This document shows, piece after piece, positions 52,851-60,974 of a stretch of 64,000 nucleotides of DNA. A program made the position numbers and the translations under genes. Positions within the stretch are counted from its first letter, which is position 1. The number at the start of each line of letters is the position of its first letter. This DNA comes from Tabrizicola sp. (GTDB lineage: Bacteria > Pseudomonadota > Alphaproteobacteria > Rhodobacterales > Rhodobacteraceae): NCBI RefSeq assembly GCF_016792905.1, contig NZ_JAEULP010000036.1, forward strand, positions 1 to 64,000, written 5' to 3'. The notes beneath the pieces were generated by a model. It worked only from the letters and a program-made list of their open reading frames with translations. It had not been told where the DNA came from and searched no databases.

Positions 52851-53580
52851 GACCCGCGTCCTGCTTCTGGGCGGAACCACCGAGGCCGCCCGCATGGCCC
52901 AAGCCCTGGCCGAGGCGAGGGTTGATGCGGTCTATTCCTATGCGGGCCGGACCGAGGCGCCGGTGGCCCAGCCCCTTCCCGTCCGCGTGGGCGGATTCGG
53001 CGGGGTGGCGGGGCTGGTGGACTACCTCCGCGCCGAGGGGATCGGCCATGTGATCGACGCCACCCACCCTTTCGCGGCGCAGATGAGCCGAAACGCGGTG
53101 GACGCCTGCGCCGAGGCGGCTGTGCCGCTGGTCGCGCTGGAGCGGGAGCCGTGGCAGGCGGGCGAGGGCGACCGCTGGACCCATGTGCCCGATCTCGCCG
53201 CTGCCGTCGAGGCCTTGGGAGAGGCCCCGCGTCGGGTGTTCCTGGCGATAGGTCGGCAAAATCTCGGCGCTTTCGCCAGCGCGCCGCAACACCACTATCT
53301 GCTGCGGCTGGTCGATCCGCCAACCGAGGCCTTGCCGCTGCCCCACGCCGAGGCGGTGATTGCCCGCGGGCCGTTTGATGTGGCGGGCGACCGGGCGCTG
53401 CTGGAAAGCCATGGGATCGGGGTGATCGTGGCCAAGAACGCGGGCGGGGCGGGGGCCGAGGCCAAGCTCATCGCCGCGCGGGAACTGGCGCTGCCGGTGG
53501 TGCTGATCGACCGGCCCTGGGTGCCGGAGCGTCGGCTGGCGCGGACCGTGGGTGAGGTCATGGCCTGGCTGAACGGTTGA
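52849..53580 (+). CDS. cobK: Precorrin-6A reductase
   Basis: A 243-residue NADPH-dependent reductase: VLLLGGTTEAARMAQALAEA, VIDATHPFAAQMSRNAVDAC, FLAIGRQNLGAF and VAKNAGGAGAEAKLIAAREL. It is the only plus-strand gene inside the minus-strand cob block apart from the flanking cobO. Its start overlaps that of cobL head to head by 2 bp. CAGGGA lies about 8 nt before the ATG. Confidence 0.94.
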   Translation: MTRVLLLGGTTEAARMAQALAEARVDAVYSYAGRTEAPVAQPLPVRVGGFGGVAGLVDYLRAEGIGHVIDATHPFAAQMSRNAVDACAEAAVPLVALEREPWQAGEGDRWTHVPDLAAAVEALGEAPRRVFLAIGRQNLGAFASAPQHHYLLRLVDPPTEALPLPHAEAVIARGPFDVAGDRALLESHGIGVIVAKNAGGAGAEAKLIAARELALPVVLIDRPWVPERRLARTVGEVMAWLNG

Positions 53581-53588
53581 TCCGGGAG

Positions 53589-53632
53589 CAAGACTTTTCG
53601 AAAAGTCTTGCAAAATCCTTCGAAGGATTTTG
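53589..53632. terminator. Tandem TTCGAA-centred palindromes between convergent cobK and cobJ
   Basis: Two perfect 22-nt palindromes back to back: one at 53589-53610 with core ACTTTTCGAAAAGT, the other at 53611-53632 with core ATCCTTCGAAGGAT. Both can form 10-11 bp stems with A/T runs on each side, so they should act as a bidirectional terminator as well as belonging to the repeat class seen at 25219 and 49061. Confidence 0.7.
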
Positions 53633-53639
53633 GCCCCGA

Positions 53640-54389
53640 TCATCGCGCGCTCCGGGGGGAATAGACGAAAGGTCCGACGCGGCGGGTGGCGGAGTTGCCG
53701 ACGATCACCACGGTGCGCATGTCGGCCATCTCGGGGGTGGCTTCGCCGAGGGTGGTGGTGGTCAGGCGTTGGTCTGGGGTCGAGACGGCGCGGGCGAAGG
53801 TGATCAGGCGGTCGGGGCCGCATTCCTGTAGCAGGGTGGCGAGGGCCTTGGCGAAGCCTTCGGGGCGGCTGGCGGAGCGGGGGTTGTAGAAGGCCATGGC
53901 GAAATCGGCCTTCGCGGCGTGGCGGAGGCGGGTTTCGATCACCTCCCAGGGCTTCAGGTTGTCGCTGAGGTTGATGCAGCAGAAGTCATGGCCAAGCGGG
54001 GCACCGGCGGCAGCGGCGGCGGCGAGCATGGCGGTGATCCCGGGCAGGACGCGGATATCGAGTGCCTGCCAGTCGGAGCGGCCCTCCAGCGCCTCGAACA
54101 CGGCGGAGGCCATGGCGAAGACGCCGGGGTCGCCGGAGGAGACCACCACGACACGCTGGCCCGCCGCCGCCATCTCCAGCGCGGCGCGGGCGCGGTCGAG
54201 TTCCACCCGGTTGTCGGAGGGGTGGAGGGTGAGGCCCGGTCGCGGGGCGACGCGGGCGACATAGGGGATGTAGCCGACCACGTCGGTCGCTTCGGCCAGA
54301 GCGGCCGTGACCTCCGGCGTGACCAGCCGGTTGTCGCCGGGGCCGAGGCCCGCGATGCAAAGCCAGCCCGATTCTCCCGCCGCGGTCAT
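53640..54389 (-). CDS. cobJ: Precorrin-3B C17-methyltransferase
   Basis: A 249-residue ring-contracting methylase: LCIAGLGPGDNRLVTPEVTA, then SGDPGVFAMASAVFEAL and INLSDNLKPWEVIETRLRHA. It overlaps cobI by 4 bp and ends the cobG-H-I-J run. Confidence 0.95.
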   Translation of the reverse strand: MTAAGESGWLCIAGLGPGDNRLVTPEVTAALAEATDVVGYIPYVARVAPRPGLTLHPSDNRVELDRARAALEMAAAGQRVVVVSSGDPGVFAMASAVFEALEGRSDWQALDIRVLPGITAMLAAAAAAGAPLGHDFCCINLSDNLKPWEVIETRLRHAAKADFAMAFYNPRSASRPEGFAKALATLLQECGPDRLITFARAVSTPDQRLTTTTLGEATPEMADMRTVVIVGNSATRRVGPFVYSPRSAR

Positions 54390-55123
54390 TCGGCGATCTC
54401 CGGGCGGCGGCCGTGGCCGTGGACGAGGACGATCGCGAAATAGGGGCAGTCGTGGTCCTCGACCTCGGCCAGCCGCGCGACCCTTTGGCCGGGCATCGTG
54501 CCGCGTTCCACCAGCCAGGCGGAATGGAGCCGCCCGGTCCGCTCCAGCGCGCGGCGGACACGGGGCAGGTTGCGGCCGGTCTTCATCACCACCAGCGCGT
54601 CCGACCGTTCCATATGCGCGACGAGATCCTCCTCGGGCAGGGTGCCCATCAGGACGGTGAGCACGTCATCGCCCCAGGTGATCGGCGTGTCGGTGGCGTT
54701 CCAGCAGCCGGTCATGCCGGTGATGCCGGGGATCACCTCGACGGGAACGCGGCCTTGCAGGCGGGAGTGGAGATGCATGAAGCTGCCGTAGAAGAACGGG
54801 TCGCCCTCGCAGAGGACGAGGACATCTTCGGTGGCGGCAAGGGTGGCAAGCCGGTTCGCCCAGTCATCATAGAACCGGGCAAGGGCGTCGGTGTAGGCGG
54901 GGCTGTCGAAGGGAAGCTCGGTCGTGACCGGGTATTCCATCGGGTATTCGGTGGCTTGGGGCGACAGCATCCCCTCGACGATCCGCCGGGCCTGACCGGC
55001 GCGGCCCGCCTTGCGGAAATAGGCGACATGGCGGGCTTCGCCGATGGCGCGGGCGGCCTTCAGGCTCATCAGTTCCGGGTCGCCGGGGCCGAGGCCTGCA
55101 CAGATCACGCGGCCCATGGTCAT
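54386..55123 (-). CDS. cobI: Precorrin-2 C20-methyltransferase
   Basis: A 245-residue methylase: VICAGLGPGDPELMSLKAAR, LCEGDPFFYGSFMHLHSRLQ, and IPGITGMTGCWNATDTPITW. It makes precorrin-3A. The ATG overlaps the cobH stop. Confidence 0.95.
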   Translation of the reverse strand: MTMGRVICAGLGPGDPELMSLKAARAIGEARHVAYFRKAGRAGQARRIVEGMLSPQATEYPMEYPVTTELPFDSPAYTDALARFYDDWANRLATLAATEDVLVLCEGDPFFYGSFMHLHSRLQGRVPVEVIPGITGMTGCWNATDTPITWGDDVLTVLMGTLPEEDLVAHMERSDALVVMKTGRNLPRVRRALERTGRLHSAWLVERGTMPGQRVARLAEVEDHDCPYFAIVLVHGHGRRPEIAE

Positions 55124-55749
55124 TCCTTCCGGCTGGCGAGGGCGTTGACCGCCGCCACGGTGATGGCGCTGCCGCCAAGGCGGCCCTGGACGATGAGGGA
55201 GGGGACCGGCGGGGCTTCCATCAGTGCGTCCTTGGATTCGGCGGCACCGACGAAGCCCACCGGGCAGCCGATGATCGCCGCCGGGCGCGGGCAGGCGGGG
55301 TCTTCCAGCATGTTCAGGAGGTGGAAGAGCGCGGTCGGGGCGTTACCGATGGCGACGATGGACCCGGCAAGGTGGGGCCGCCAGAGTTCGAGCGCGGCGG
55401 CGGAGCGGGTGTTCTGCATTTTCTTGGCGAGGTCGGGAACCTGCGGGTCGTGCAGGGTGCAGATCACCTCGTTGCCCTTCGGCAGGCGGGCGCGGGTGAT
55501 GCCCTCGCTGACCATGCGGGCGTCGCAGAGGATGGGGGCGCCGTCTTCAAGGGCCGCGCGGGCGGCGATGGCCATGCCGGGGGTGAAGCGGATGTGGGGG
55601 GCGAGGTCGACCATCCCGGCGGCGTGGATCATGCGGACGGCGACGGTTTCTTCCTCCGGGGTGAAGCGGGCGAGGTCGGCCTCGGCCCGGATCATGGCGA
55701 AGGAGGCAAGGTAGATCGCGGCGCCGTCGGTTTCATAGAGATGGGGCAT
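55120..55749 (-). CDS. cobH: Precorrin-8X methylmutase
   Basis: A 209-residue isomerase moving the C11 methyl to C12. The catalytic histidine lies in VAVRMIHAAGMVDLAPHIRF; IIGCPVGFVGAAESKDAL is the conserved C-terminal loop. It overlaps cobG by 17 bp. Confidence 0.95.
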   Translation of the reverse strand: MPHLYETDGAAIYLASFAMIRAEADLARFTPEEETVAVRMIHAAGMVDLAPHIRFTPGMAIAARAALEDGAPILCDARMVSEGITRARLPKGNEVICTLHDPQVPDLAKKMQNTRSAAALELWRPHLAGSIVAIGNAPTALFHLLNMLEDPACPRPAAIIGCPVGFVGAAESKDALMEAPPVPSLIVQGRLGGSAITVAAVNALASRKE

Positions 55750-57019
55750 GGAGGGCTTTCAGGTGGTCTTCGATGGCCGTGGGGGTGAGGCCCGTCAGGC
55801 TGGGGGTGTCGGAGGCGGTGCCGTTGCGGACCAGGTCGTAGCCTTGTCCGGTGGCGGTGAGAGTCAGGTCCGCGCGGCCAGGATGGGCACAGCCCTTGGC
55901 GCAGCCGGAAAGGTGGAGGATCTGGCCCTTTGGCAGAAGGGGAGCGAGCTGGCGGGCGAGGGTCCGGGTGTCGCCGAGAGCCTGCGGGCAGCCGGGGGCG
56001 CCGGTGCAGGCGGTGACGCGGAGGATCGGGTCGGCGGGATCGGTGATCAGGCCGGGGATCGCCGGGAGGCTGGTCGCGCCGACGATCAGGAGCATCCGCC
56101 AGGGGGTCGGCCGGATTTCGTGGCCGAGGGCGGCGAGGGCGTGCAGGGTTTCGGCCCGCATCTGGCCGAAGGCGAGGGCGACGAGGGCGCCGTCGGAGTG
56201 AAGGCCGGGTGTGGGCGTCGGCAGCGGTTCGGCGGGGGCGAGGGTGCAGCCGGGGGGGACGGTGCCTTTGGCGACAAGGGCGGCCATGCGGCCCCGGCCA
56301 TCGGTCACGCCGCCGTTGGCGACGAACCAGTCGGCCATGGCGATGGCATCGGCCGCGAGGTCGGTGACGGGCTGGCCGAGCGGGTGGCCTTCGGGGCGCA
56401 GGATCAGGTTTCCGTCGGCGGCGCGTTCGACGCGGATGTCGACGGAGGCCCGGGTCAGGACGGGTCTTGGCCCGGTGTCGAGGGCGAAGCCGAATTTGCC
56501 GGGGAGGCGGGGCATCCGGGTCAAGGCCGCGGTGAGGGTGGCGGCGAGGGCGTCGATGTCGTCGGCAATCTGGCGGGCTGCGTGCCCCCCACCCCCATCC
56601 CCTCCCCACGAGGGGGAGGGGAGGCGCGGGGTGGCGGTGTTGTGCGAAACAGGGGCCGGTTGCGGCTCCCTCCCCCCGCTGTGGGGGAGGGGTGGGGTGG
56701 GGGGGCTGGTCCGGAAGGGCGTGACGATCAGGTTGCGAAGGGTTTCAGTCTCGACATCGGGGTCGATCAGGCCCTGGGCGCGGAGGTCCTCGATCAGCGG
56801 GCCGTGGCTGGCGCCGGTCACGCCGCGCAGTTGCAGGTTGGCGCGGGCGGAGAGGTCGATGATGCCGTTGCCGTGGGTTTCCGCCGCTTGCGCGATGGCT
56901 TCGGCCTGAGCCGGCGTCAGGCGGCCCAGCGGCGGGCGGATGCGGGTGACGAGGCCGTCTCCCGACTGCATCGGGTGCAGGGCGCCGGGGCACCAGCCCT
57001 TGATTTCCCAGGCGGTCAT
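55733..57019 (-). CDS. cobG: Precorrin-3B synthase, with in-frame repeat insertion
   Basis: A 428-residue O2-dependent oxidase related to nitrite/sulfite reductases: GWCPGALHPMQSGDGLVTRI, LSARANLQLRG and the Fe-S segment HLSGCAKGCAHPG. It makes the hydroxy-lactone precorrin-3B, which marks the aerobic pathway. Residues ~104-147 (TSPPTPPLPHSGG to GGDGGGGHA) are a palindromic repeat read in frame between PFR and ARQIADDID, which are normally close together. The ATG at 57019 is the family start. Confidence 0.92.
   Translation of the reverse strand: MTAWEIKGWCPGALHPMQSGDGLVTRIRPPLGRLTPAQAEAIAQAAETHGNGIIDLSARANLQLRGVTGASHGPLIEDLRAQGLIDPDVETETLRNLIVTPFRTSPPTPPLPHSGGREPQPAPVSHNTATPRLPSPSWGGDGGGGHAARQIADDIDALAATLTAALTRMPRLPGKFGFALDTGPRPVLTRASVDIRVERAADGNLILRPEGHPLGQPVTDLAADAIAMADWFVANGGVTDGRGRMAALVAKGTVPPGCTLAPAEPLPTPTPGLHSDGALVALAFGQMRAETLHALAALGHEIRPTPWRMLLIVGATSLPAIPGLITDPADPILRVTACTGAPGCPQALGDTRTLARQLAPLLPKGQILHLSGCAKGCAHPGRADLTLTATGQGYDLVRNGTASDTPSLTGLTPTAIEDHLKALHAPSL
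56581..56708. repeat. Palindromic G/C-run repeat pair inserted in cobG
   Basis: The left arm, about 56584-56622 (CCCCACCCCCATCCCCTCCC), and the right arm, about 56666-56706 (GGGGGAGGGGTGGGGTGGGG), are inverted relative to each other around about 43 bp. It has the same architecture as the xdhC insertion at 22800-22935, but the central spacer is different. The length keeps the frame. Confidence 0.85.
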
Positions 57020-57120
57020 GCGGTGTGCCTCCGCGTTGGGGCGGTTCTTGATCCGAGCGCTTCGCGCAAGCCTTTTGTCTCGCCTCTGCGCGCGAAGGGC
57101 GCGCAACCGGCTCGGGCCTT

Positions 57121-57151
57121 GCCTCCGGCGGGGATATTTCCGGACATGAAA
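57121..57151 (+). repeat. GGGATATTT repeat, cobG-cobN gap
   Basis: GCCTCCGGCGGGGATATTTC then CGGACATGAAATG, in the 142-bp gap between cobN and cobG, in the antisense direction to both. Confidence 0.65.
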
Positions 57152-57161
57152 TGAGGCGCGT

Positions 57162-60100
57162 TCATGCGGCACCATCCAGCGTCGCGGCGATGGAGTTGCG
57201 GCGGGTCTGCCAGAGGCCCGCATCGCGCAGGCGGCGGAAGAGGTCTTCCATGGCGGCAAGAGCGGCGGGGTTTTCGCGGCTCAGGAAGTCGCGGACTTCG
57301 TCGCGGCCGAGGGTGGCCCCGTGGTAGAGGTCGAAGAGATGCGGCGGGACGACCTGCGCCAGATGGGCGAAGGCGGCCATGTGGTCGAGCGTGGCGGCGA
57401 TTTCCGCCCCGCCGCGGAAGCCGTGATTCATCATGCCTTCGGCCCAGTGCGGGTTTGCAGCGCGGGCGCGGACCACGCGGGCGATTTCTTCGGTCAGGGT
57501 GCGGGCGTGGGGTGTGTCGGGGCGGGTGGCGTCGAGATGGTAGAGGGTGGGTTTCGCTCCGCCGAGCTTCGCAACGGCAGCGGCGAAACCGGCCTCGTGC
57601 GCGGCGTAGTCGGCGGCGATCAGGACATCGGTTTCGGGCAGGTCCTGGGCGTGGACGAAGGCTTCCGCTGCGAGGACCCGGGCTTCCAGTTCGCTGCGGG
57701 CCTCGGAGGACTGGCCGTCGGGGCCGATGGCCCAGCTTGAGGCGTTGAGCCAGGCTTCGCCGGCGGCGGCGCGGGCTTCGTCGGTGAAGCTGTCGGCGGC
57801 GGTGCCCATGCCGAGGCCGTAGAGGCCGGGCTTGGGGCCGAAGACCCGTGCGGCCCTGGTGGTGTAGGGGTTGTCCTCGGCCGCCTCGTCGCGTTGGGCC
57901 AAAGCTTCGGCCCCGGCCTCGAAGAGTTGCGCGAGGCCGGGGAAGACGTCGCGGAAGAGGCCCGAGACGCGGAGGGTGACGTCGATCCTCGGTCGGCCAA
58001 GGAGGGCGAGGGGGAGGATCTCGAAGCCCGAGACGCGGGCGGAGCCGTCGTCCCATTTCGGCGCGAGGCCCGCGAGGTGCAGCGCCATGGCGAATTCCTC
58101 GCCCGCGGTGCGCATGGTGGCCGACCCCCAGAGGTCGACCACCAGCCCGCGCGGATAATCGCCGTGGTCCTGCAGGTGGCGGCGGATCAGTTCCTCGGCC
58201 AGTTTCACCCCCTGGGCATGGGCGTTGCGCGAAGGCACGGCGCGGGGGTCGACGGAGAAGAGGTTGCGTCCCGTGGGCAGGACGTCGCTGCGGCCTCGGT
58301 TGGGCGATCCGGCGGGGCCGGGGGCGACTTTTTGACCGTTGAGGGCGGCGAGGAGGCCTTCACGTTCCCCTGCCCCGTCGCCGAAGATGTGCAGGCCGAC
58401 TCCGTACTGGCTTTCCTTCAGGTCGCAGACGAAGCGATCGATCCGGGTGATCGCTTCGGCCGGGGTGGCGTTGGCGGAAAGGCCGAGGTCGGCGGCAACG
58501 CCCGATGCGCTGGCCTCGTCACGGATCGCGGCGATCAGCCGGGTGCGGCGGGCGGGGTCGAGGCCGTCGGCGGTGGAATACTCGTCGAGCAGGCGTTCGA
58601 GGCGGAGAAGCTCGGGGGGGACAGCGCTTTGCGTCAGGGGTGGCGGCAGGTGGCCGAGCGTGACGGCGCCGATGCGGCGCTTGGCCTGTGCCGCCTCGCC
58701 GGGGTCGTTGACGATGAAGGGGTAGATCACCGGCAGGGGGCCGATCAGGGCCTCGGGCCAGCAGGTTTCCGACAGGGCGACGGATTTGCCGGGCAGCCAT
58801 TCCAGCGTGCCGTGCGCACCCATGTGGATCAGAGCATGGAGGCCCTGGGACCGGAGCCAGAGGTAGAAGGCGACATAGGCATGGCGCGGGGTGCGGGAGA
58901 GGTCGTGGTAGTCGGTGTCGCGGGTCTTCACCTCGCCGCGTTCGGGCTGGAGGGCGATCAGGACATTGCCCCGGCGGGTGGCGGGGAAGTGGAAGGCGCC
59001 GTCCTTGAGCTGGGGGTCGGTGGCGGGGTCGCCCCAGGCTTCTGTCAGGCTCTGGCGGAGGGCTTCCGGCAGGGTGGCGAGGGCGGCCTCGTAGGCGGCA
59101 AGCGGCCAGGTGAGGGTTTCGGTCAGGGCCTGCGGCAGGGGCGCGCCTTGGGTGGTCGTGTAGCCCTCGGCTGCGAGGACTTGGAGGAGGGCTTCGGTCG
59201 AGGCCAAGGCGTCGAGGCCGACGGCATGGGCCATCTGGTGCGCGCGCCCGGGATAGGTGGAGAGGATCAGAGCAAGGTGGCGGTCTGTGGCGGGGGTGGC
59301 GGCGAGGCGGTGCCAATGGGTGACGCGGTCGACGACGGCCTTGATCCGTTCGGCATCGGCACGGTGCGCGAAGCGGGAGAACTGGAGGTCAGGGTGGCGC
59401 GTGCCGGGCGACTTGTGGCTGACGAGGCCTGCGAGGATGCGGCCATCCACCTCGGGCAAGACGACGTGCATGGCGAGGTCGGCGGGCGAGAGGCCGCGGT
59501 CGGAGGCGGCCCAGTCACGGCGGCGGGCGGTGGAGAGGGCGACCTGGAACACCGGGCAGGGGACGGCGTCGAAGGGGGTGGTGCCGTCGTCGGCCCGGGC
59601 GGAGAAGGCGGTGGCGTTGAGGATCGCGACCGGCGGGGTGGCGATCAGGTGGGTGGTCAGCCAGTCGGCGAAACCGGGGGTCTTCAGGCTGGGGGCGAAC
59701 ACGCCATAGGCCGCGAAGCCCTCGGCGCGCAGGGCGTGGATCAGCGCGTCGACCGGGGCGTTGTCGGCGGAGGTCAGGTAGCTGCGGTAGAAGGCGACCA
59801 GGACGGTGCCTTTTGTCGTAGGCGCCCCCCCCTTCCCATCCCTCCCCCATGCGGGGGGGAGGGAGGCGCGGGTTGAGGTGTCGGGATGATCCTGCGCGGA
59901 CGCCTGGAAGGAACCCCGTCCCGGGCTTGACCCGGGACCTCCGTTTCCGGGGCGCGCGCCAGTGTCGGACAGAGGTCCCGGGTCAAGCCCGGGACGGGTA
60001 TTCTCGGCCGCTGGCGCAGGAATGACGCCGCAGTCAGGATCGTAGAAGCCCATCTGCGGCACGGTCTTCTCGCCGCTCACGGGGGCGGCGTAGATGCCTG

Positions 60101-60581
60101 CGGCCAGCGCCAGCTGCGCGAGAGCGGCCTGCGCGGCGACCGCCCCGCCTTCGTCGCAGAGCGCCTGCAATCGGCGGAGGGTGGAGACGGGGAGCGTGGA
60201 GAGCTGGTCGAGCCGTTCGTCCGGGCGGCCGTCGGCGGGAAGGATGGCGAGCGCCATGCCCCGGCGACGGGCGAGGTCCTGCAGGGTGGCAAGGCCATAG
60301 GGCCAGTAGGCCTCGCCCCCGATCAGGCGGACGAGGATGGCCTTTGCGCCGGAAAGGGTGCGCTCGGCATAGGTGTCGACCGAAACCGGATGTTTCAGCG
60401 CGACGAGATTGGCGAGGCGAAGGGTGGGCAACCCGGCACGCCCACGATCCCACCCCGCCGCGAAGGCCCCGAGGTCGCTGTCGGAGAAGGACAGCACCAC
60501 CAGATCGGCCGGGTCCTGGCCCAGGTCGAACGGGGTGTCCGTTTCCTCCAGCCCGTGGCTTTCGCGGAAGACGACGTGCAT
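57162..60581 (-). CDS. cobN: Cobaltochelatase subunit CobN, with in-frame repeat insertion
   Basis: A 1139-residue large subunit that binds hydrogenobyrinate diamide and cobalt; it works with CobS/CobT, which are not in the window. Motifs: ALIHMGAHGTLEWLPGKSVA (His-rich chelatase core, ~residue 590), WPEALIGPLPVIYPFIVNDP and GLVVDLWGSATMRTAGEEFA. Residues ~194-253 (between GVIPAP and TVLVAFYRSYL) come from two different intergenic repeat families read in frame. The start ATG at 60579-60581 follows the repeat-filled gap from cobW. Confidence 0.94.
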   Translation of the reverse strand: MHVVFRESHGLEETDTPFDLGQDPADLVVLSFSDSDLGAFAAGWDRGRAGLPTLRLANLVALKHPVSVDTYAERTLSGAKAILVRLIGGEAYWPYGLATLQDLARRRGMALAILPADGRPDERLDQLSTLPVSTLRRLQALCDEGGAVAAQAALAQLALAAGIYAAPVSGEKTVPQMGFYDPDCGVIPAPAAENTRPGLDPGPLSDTGARPGNGGPGSSPGRGSFQASAQDHPDTSTRASLPPAWGRDGKGGAPTTKGTVLVAFYRSYLTSADNAPVDALIHALRAEGFAAYGVFAPSLKTPGFADWLTTHLIATPPVAILNATAFSARADDGTTPFDAVPCPVFQVALSTARRRDWAASDRGLSPADLAMHVVLPEVDGRILAGLVSHKSPGTRHPDLQFSRFAHRADAERIKAVVDRVTHWHRLAATPATDRHLALILSTYPGRAHQMAHAVGLDALASTEALLQVLAAEGYTTTQGAPLPQALTETLTWPLAAYEAALATLPEALRQSLTEAWGDPATDPQLKDGAFHFPATRRGNVLIALQPERGEVKTRDTDYHDLSRTPRHAYVAFYLWLRSQGLHALIHMGAHGTLEWLPGKSVALSETCWPEALIGPLPVIYPFIVNDPGEAAQAKRRIGAVTLGHLPPPLTQSAVPPELLRLERLLDEYSTADGLDPARRTRLIAAIRDEASASGVAADLGLSANATPAEAITRIDRFVCDLKESQYGVGLHIFGDGAGEREGLLAALNGQKVAPGPAGSPNRGRSDVLPTGRNLFSVDPRAVPSRNAHAQGVKLAEELIRRHLQDHGDYPRGLVVDLWGSATMRTAGEEFAMALHLAGLAPKWDDGSARVSGFEILPLALLGRPRIDVTLRVSGLFRDVFPGLAQLFEAGAEALAQRDEAAEDNPYTTRAARVFGPKPGLYGLGMGTAADSFTDEARAAAGEAWLNASSWAIGPDGQSSEARSELEARVLAAEAFVHAQDLPETDVLIAADYAAHEAGFAAAVAKLGGAKPTLYHLDATRPDTPHARTLTEEIARVVRARAANPHWAEGMMNHGFRGGAEIAATLDHMAAFAHLAQVVPPHLFDLYHGATLGRDEVRDFLSRENPAALAAMEDLFRRLRDAGLWQTRRNSIAATLDGAA
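59821..60000. repeat. Composite of two repeat families inside cobN
   Basis: First a G/C-run arm (59824-59865, CCTCCCCCATGCGGGGGGGA core), then an inverted pair of CCCGTCCCGGGCTTGACCCG (about 59915-59940) and its complement CGGGTCAAGCCCGGGACGGG (to 59998). The second family also has a half-copy at 60663-60686. All is translated without a stop as a Gly/Pro/Ser-rich linker. Confidence 0.85.
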
Positions 60582-60974
60582 CGGTCAGGCCCCCCGGTTG
60601 GGGAAAGGGACCCCGCCCCGGCGCTGCGACGGCCCCCCCGGCCTTGGCAAGCACGGACGTCGGGGTCCCGGGTCACGCCCGGGACGCCACGATCCCGTGA
60701 CCGAGGTCTGCGCCCCCCCCCTCCCCGGCCCTCCCCCACGTTGGGGGCAGGGAGGCGCGGTGCGGAGGCGGCGGGACCAAGTGATGCCCGTCGGCGATCG
60801 GCGCGAGGCGTGGGTCAGGCGCCTCCCCTCCCCCGCGTGGGGAGGGGCTGGGGGTGGGGGGCATCGGACAAGCACAACGCATGAGGGCGGGCGTGCCCCC
60901 CCTCCCCATCCCTCCCCCACGCTGGGGGAGGGCGGCGCGTTTTCTGCGATGCTGGCGCGGATGCCCATCCCGGA
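60582..60974. repeat. Repeat nest between cobW and cobN
   Basis: No gene was found in this 393-bp gap. It holds one GTCCCGGGTCACGCCCGGGAC-type palindrome (60663-60686) and three G/C-run palindromes (about 60715-60758, 60822-60860 and 60896-60940). Each of the three has a CCTCCCCCAC...GTGGGGGAGG-like core, and they lie 60-100 bp apart. Such stems probably reduce read-through from the riboswitch into cobN or stabilise the cobW mRNA 3' end. Confidence 0.8.

Noticed and set aside
57894-59876. A 660-codon frame antisense to cobN
   Set aside because: Compositionally an echo of cobN; no ribosome site or family features.
60700-60945. Regularly spaced GC-rich repeats as a CRISPR array
   Set aside because: Spacing and unit length vary, the units are palindromes of a dispersed family, and no cas genes are present.
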